Below, piece after piece: positions 13,157 to 16,424 of a stretch of 16,424 nucleotides of DNA. Positions within the stretch are counted from its first letter, which is position 1; the number at the start of each line of letters is the position of its first letter. The stretch lies in assembly GCA_000437375.1 (NCBI GenBank), contig FR898232.1:52856-69279 (forward strand). The letters run 5' to 3'. This DNA comes from Eubacterium sp. CAG:841 (lineage in GTDB: Bacteria; Bacillota; Clostridia; Oscillospirales; CAG-272). The notes below the pieces were generated by a model. The model saw nothing but the letters and a program-made list of their open reading frames with translations, had not been told where the DNA came from and ran no database searches. A program made the position numbers and the translations under genes.

Positions 13157-15145
13157 TTATTTTTTTATGTCGCTTTCCGATGCGATATATCTCTGCGCCT
13201 GAGTTGAGAAAAGCTCGCAATATCTGCCGCCTTTCCGCATAAGCTCGCGATGGGTCCCGCTTTCTATTATCTGTCCGTCTTCAAGAACGAGGATCTTATC
13301 CGCCGTCGTTGCGCTTGAAAGTCTGTGCGAAACAAAAATTGTGGTTTTATCCTTGCGGAGACTGTCGAACTGAGAATAGATCTCCTGCTCCGCGATCGCG
13401 TCGAGCGCCGCAGTCGGCTCGTCAAGAATGAGAATATCGGAATCGGAGTAAAATGCGCGCGCAACGGAAAGCTTCTGCCACTGACCTGTTGAAAGCTCTA
13501 TCCCGTCTTCTTCGAAATAACGCATAAGCGCGGTATCGTATCCTCCCGGCAGATTTTTTATAAAATCTTCGGCGCCGCTTTCCTTTGCCGCTTTTGAAAC
13601 TCTTTCATCGTCTATCGGGCTGTTTATATCGGAAAACGAGACGTTCTCACGGACGGATACGGCGTATCTGCCGAAATCCTGAAAGATTATTCCGTATATC
13701 GAATAAAGCTCGCTTATGTCGTATTCCCTTATGTCGTGGCCGTCAAGGAGAATGACGCCTTCGGTTGGATCGTACAGTCTTGTTATCAGTTTTATAAGCG
13801 TAGTCTTTCCAGCGCCGTTGAGCCCTACAAGAACGACTGTTTCGCCGGGTTCAAAGGTTACGGACATATTTTTTATAACATCCCTGCTTGTGCCGGGATA
13901 GCGGAACGAAACGTTTTTCAGCTCTATTTTGTGAGCGATATGACGCTGCGGATGACGAGGCTCGGGAAGCGAAGGCACTATCTCGGTTTTTTCGTCAATA
14001 AATGTTATGAGATTGTCGATAAAAAGCGTGCCTTCGTAAATGGATGCGGTGGTATTTATCAGCGTTGAAATTCCGCTCGCTATCGAGCGCAGCGCGCCCG
14101 TATAAAGCGAATAGTTACCGACCTCAAAATCGCCTGCTATGACGCCCTTTGCTATCAGCAAAAAAAGCACACAGTTGACGGAAGACGACAGTATTGACAT
14201 CACAAGGTTCCATGCGCCCTCCGAAAAATATATGCGGCGCACACCGTTGAAATAATGACCGAAGATGCTTTTGTATCTTTCGATAAATGTGTCCGAAAGT
14301 CCGAAAAGGCGGATCTCTTTGACCATATCTTTGTTTGTCATAAGACCTTTATAATAGTTGAACTGCCGTCTGTCTTTGGAGCGACCGCGGACATAATCGA
14401 ATACCTTGCGTCTGTAAACAAAGGAAACGATAGCCGAAGGAATCGCAACGAGCGCAACAGCTACCGGCGCAAAGCCGGCTGTTTTTACGCTCAGGCTTGC
14501 AATATGTACTTCGCCCGGAATTCCGGCAAGAATGACGATGAACGAAACCATACTGATCACGGCGGAGATGCAGGAACAAGCAGCCGAAAGCACCTGCATC
14601 GGTCGGTTGCCCGCCTCGCGTGAGGCGTTTTCAAGCTTCTCATAGAAATCGGGACGGTCAAAGCTTGCAACATCGACCGTTTTTGCCTTTTCCATTATTT
14701 TGACGTTGGTCCTGTACGCGACAAGCTCGCTTGCAATCCTCGTTGTGTATGTTTTCAGGCTTGAAACGACGGAGGTCGCGAAGATTATCGCAAACTGCCA
14801 TACAAGCAGCATAAGTATTTCATTGAGCATGGCGGAAGGGTCGCCTTCGCCCGCCTTCACCAGAGCATAGTCAACTGCAAGGCGGTTTAAGATATCCTTT
14901 GCTATCGACGCGGAGATTGCCGGCAGAACGCCGAGTATTACCGAGAAAAACGAAATCAGAAGCAGAACGCTTGGCTTTGCTTCCCAGACGAGGGCGAAAA
15001 TATAGAAAAGTCTGTAAAAGAATTTTGATATTACCCTTTTCAGATATCCCGGAACCTCTTTTATGTTTTTTGGTTTCGGTTCGCGCATTTTGTCCATCGG
15101 GTGTTTCATAAGTCCGGGATCTTTGGGTGGTCGGCTCATTTTCAT
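13157..15145 (-). CDS. ABC transporter, fused permease/ATPase (type I exporter half-transporter)
   Basis: This half-transporter of about 662 residues is likely to work as a dimer. A basic, proline-rich N-terminal tail of about 45 residues precedes six predicted membrane helices (about residues 58-380). The ATPase domain has Walker A GLNGAGKTT (about 443-450), a Q-loop at GIIFQDFG, the ABC signature LSTGQ (about 552-556), Walker B ILILDEP (about 572-578) and the switch histidine in VSHRL (about 608). The sequence STGQWQK is like that of bacterial peptide and drug exporters. The substrate is unknown and no peptide precursor gene is visible nearby. The start is uncertain: GTG 15148, ATG 15145 and ATG 15139 all follow AAAAGGA, at distances of about 1, 4 and 10 nt. 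The gene stands alone, converges on the decarboxylase unit and diverges from the lipoprotein gene. Confidence 0.88.
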   Translation of the reverse strand: MKMSRPPKDPGLMKHPMDKMREPKPKNIKEVPGYLKRVISKFFYRLFYIFALVWEAKPSVLLLISFFSVILGVLPAISASIAKDILNRLAVDYALVKAGEGDPSAMLNEILMLLVWQFAIIFATSVVSSLKTYTTRIASELVAYRTNVKIMEKAKTVDVASFDRPDFYEKLENASREAGNRPMQVLSAACSCISAVISMVSFIVILAGIPGEVHIASLSVKTAGFAPVAVALVAIPSAIVSFVYRRKVFDYVRGRSKDRRQFNYYKGLMTNKDMVKEIRLFGLSDTFIERYKSIFGHYFNGVRRIYFSEGAWNLVMSILSSSVNCVLFLLIAKGVIAGDFEVGNYSLYTGALRSIASGISTLINTTASIYEGTLFIDNLITFIDEKTEIVPSLPEPRHPQRHIAHKIELKNVSFRYPGTSRDVIKNMSVTFEPGETVVLVGLNGAGKTTLIKLITRLYDPTEGVILLDGHDIREYDISELYSIYGIIFQDFGRYAVSVRENVSFSDINSPIDDERVSKAAKESGAEDFIKNLPGGYDTALMRYFEEDGIELSTGQWQKLSVARAFYSDSDILILDEPTAALDAIAEQEIYSQFDSLRKDKTTIFVSHRLSSATTADKILVLEDGQIIESGTHRELMRKGGRYCELFSTQAQRYIASESDIKK

Positions 15146-15186
15146 CACATCCTTTTGTATTTTCTTATCATATTATTGCATTTTAA

Positions 15187-15215
15187 ATTATAAATCGGGA
15201 AAAGACAAATTACAA
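15187..15215 (-). promoter_or_regulatory. Predicted sigma-A promoter of the ABC transporter gene
   Basis: On the minus strand TTGTAA (15210-15215) is followed after 17 bp by a consensus TATAAT (15187-15192). Predicted transcription start is near 15180, about 35 nt before the translation start. Its -35 box faces that of the divergent lipoprotein promoter with only 3 bp between them. Confidence 0.6.
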
Positions 15216-15218
15216 GTC

Positions 15219-15247
15219 TTGATTTTTTACAGGTTTTGTGGTATAAT
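15219..15247 (+). promoter_or_regulatory. Strong predicted sigma-A promoter of the G5 lipoprotein gene
   Basis: TTGATT (15219-15224), a 17-bp spacer and consensus TATAAT (15242-15247) preceded by TGG (an extended -10). This is the best promoter match in the window. Predicted start is near 15254, giving a 5' leader of about 180 nt before the lipoprotein ATG. Confidence 0.7.
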
Positions 15248-15253
15248 ACGAGC

Positions 15254-15433
15254 CGTAATAATGAGGATATCGCTTTTGAAATTTATTAGGTATTTACAGG
15301 AATATTGTTCTTTTATACCCTTTATTTATTCATTGAAATATTATGTGCCGTGTTATATAATTTTGTCAAAGCAAGGTAATTTCGGCAGGAAGCGACAAGC
15401 GGCTTCTTGTCCGGATAAGAAAGCGGTATTCTT
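15254..15433 (+). promoter_or_regulatory. Long AT-rich 5' leader of the lipoprotein mRNA with a small hairpin
   Basis: The untranslated leader is about 180 nt. GACAAG (15394-15399) pairs with CTTGTC (15406-15411) around a 6-nt loop, and TGCCG (15346-15350) can pair with CGGCA (15383-15387) just upstream. I do not recognise a known riboswitch. An ATG at 15261 opens a 70-codon frame that overlaps the lipoprotein start, but it has no ribosome site and looks non-coding. Confidence 0.35.
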
Positions 15434-16424
15434 ATGGCACGATCACATCACAGGCGATTCGGCGCAATCATGATTTTTGCGGTGATTTTTGCGGTTTCGG
15501 CATTTTTTGCGTCATGCGCAAAGGAGACTCCCCACACCGAAAGCGACGACGGACATCTGTCCGAAACTTACATAAGCACTTTGTCGGCAGAGACAACAGC
15601 GGCGGCTGCAACGTCGGCTGTTCAGACTTCTTTTACAAAAACACAGGAAGAAGACGTTCTGACCGATTCGACTTCGTCGGAAAGCACGCCTGAGCCTTCG
15701 TTTGAGACGAAAAAGTCCGCGACGATAGAAAAAATTCCGCGCGAAACGGAATATGTCTATTCTGACGATGAATATGAGGATGTGAGTTACGTTCTGAAAT
15801 ACGGCAGGGACGGTCTTTTGCAGATAACAAAAACGGGTTATTATTCGGACGGAAAGCTTTTTATTGAGGACAGCGAGGAAAAGATTCTGAGCGAACCGGA
15901 AAACAAGAAAATACTTGTCGGAACAAAGCCGATAATCAGTACAGACCACATAACAGAGCGGGAAAGCGTGCCGTTTGAAACGGAGACGGTGACCGATGGC
16001 GATATGTACGAGGATGAGCGGATTACCGAGAGGGAAGGCGTCTGCGGCGTTGTTCTGAGAGTTTACGAAGTGACATACGAGCGCGGCGAGGAAGTAAGCC
16101 GCAAGCTTATATCGGAGGAGAAAACTCCGGCGGTATCGGAAATAATAAAAACAGGCACAAAGCCTGTATTTACATACGAAACGATAAAGAAAAACGAAAA
16201 CACGGTGAAATATTCCGTAAAGTACGTTTATGACGGAAATATTTACGAAGGCGAACGAAGGACAAAAACCTACGGCGCCGACGGATATACGGTAAATACA
16301 TATAAAATAACATATGAGCGGGGAAAAGAGATAAAGCGCGAAGTCATCTCATCCGAAACGGTTGCGCCTATTGATGAAGTAATAGCCATAGGCACAAAGA
16401 AAAAAGAGGAGACTTTTGCTCTTC
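15434..16424 (+). CDS. Surface lipoprotein with three G5-like repeats, 3' end outside the window
   Basis: The frame is open from the ATG at 15434 to the window edge (330 residues visible). The N-terminus is a lipoprotein signal peptide: basic residues (RSHHRR), a hydrophobic stretch, then FFASC with the lipid-attachment cysteine at Cys28. A Thr/Ser/Glu/Ala-rich, low-complexity linker follows (about 30-110), probably a flexible stalk on the outer face of the membrane. Three repeats of about 70-75 residues each end in a GTK motif: VGTKP at about 162-166, TGTKP at about 240-244 and IGTKK at about 320-324. Each contains a Y..TYERG-type strand pair. This is the pattern of G5 domains, beta-rich modules found in cell-wall enzymes and adhesins and often linked to N-acetylglucosamine binding. 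A further domain could follow outside the window. A stop at 15416 blocks any longer start. The ribosome site is weak. Confidence 0.75.
   Translation, partial: MARSHHRRFGAIMIFAVIFAVSAFFASCAKETPHTESDDGHLSETYISTLSAETTAAAATSAVQTSFTKTQEEDVLTDSTSSESTPEPSFETKKSATIEKIPRETEYVYSDDEYEDVSYVLKYGRDGLLQITKTGYYSDGKLFIEDSEEKILSEPENKKILVGTKPIISTDHITERESVPFETETVTDGDMYEDERITEREGVCGVVLRVYEVTYERGEEVSRKLISEEKTPAVSEIIKTGTKPVFTYETIKKNENTVKYSVKYVYDGNIYEGERRTKTYGADGYTVNTYKITYERGKEIKREVISSETVAPIDEVIAIGTKKKEETFAL

Noticed and set aside
15346..15420. Known riboswitch (for example cyclic di-GMP) in the lipoprotein leader
   Set aside because: The conserved core sequences I know do not match; only generic small stems are present.
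15261..15473. 70-codon frame in the lipoprotein leader
   Set aside because: No ribosome site; it runs out of frame into the lipoprotein signal-peptide region and has no recognisable features.
1..16424. CRISPR arrays, insertion sequences, tRNA or rRNA genes, phage genes
   Set aside because: No regularly spaced repeats, transposase or integrase frames, or RNA gene signatures were found on reading both strands.

Overview
The window looks like chromosomal DNA of an anaerobic, fermentative member of the Bacillota (Clostridia). This is an inference from four things: strong AGGAGG-type Shine-Dalgarno sequences before nearly every gene, moderate GC content, oxygen-sensitive enzymes rich in iron-sulfur clusters, and a G5-domain lipoprotein typical of Gram-positive cell surfaces. 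No rRNA, tRNA, mobile element or CRISPR array was seen, and the species cannot be named from the sequence.

Region 1 (26-11493, minus strand) is one long, tightly packed operon of twelve genes, with gaps of 20 bp or less or short overlaps. In transcription order it encodes an LDH-fold malate dehydrogenase, class II fumarase, HdrB, HdrC, HdrA, an MvhD/FlxD-type [2Fe-2S] protein, two 4Fe-4S dicluster proteins (FlxC-like and FlxB-like), the NAD(P)H/FAD subunit FlxA, an iron-sulfur protein of the fumarate reductase type, a fumarate reductase-type flavoprotein, and a small PQ-loop/SemiSWEET-like membrane protein. A good promoter lies just upstream of the first gene. Read together, the operon encodes oxaloacetate to malate to fumarate to succinate, with a full Flx-Hdr electron-bifurcating module placed between NADH and a soluble fumarate reductase. 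The main hypothesis is a cytoplasmic complex that couples exergonic NADH-to-fumarate electron flow to endergonic reduction of ferredoxin. No dsrC and no membrane anchor gene is present, so fumarate is the obvious candidate electron sink.

Region 2 (11494-13156) starts with a 326-bp divergent regulatory region containing promoters for both directions and an 18-bp palindrome. It is followed on the plus strand by a beta subunit of the Na+-translocating carboxylic-acid decarboxylases and a 49-residue single-TM protein that resembles a minimal gamma (OadG-like) subunit. No alpha or biotin-carrier subunit is present. A perfect 11-bp stem terminator at 13118-13150 serves both this unit and the converging ABC transporter gene.

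Region 3 (13157-16424) contains a fused ABC exporter on the minus strand and, diverging from it, the beginning of a lipoprotein with three G5-like repeats that runs off the right edge. Their promoters lie back to back with the two -35 boxes only 3 bp apart, so the RNA polymerase footprints must overlap. The lipoprotein mRNA has a leader of about 180 nt with a small hairpin.

The individual enzymes point to reductive succinate formation. The malate dehydrogenase has the Arg that selects oxaloacetate instead of the Gln that selects pyruvate. The flavoprotein keeps the fumarate-site residues but has Asn where covalent FAD-binding relatives have His, which fits fumarate reduction better than succinate oxidation. 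It also has an N-terminal extension of about 90 residues and lacks most of the usual C-terminal helical domain.
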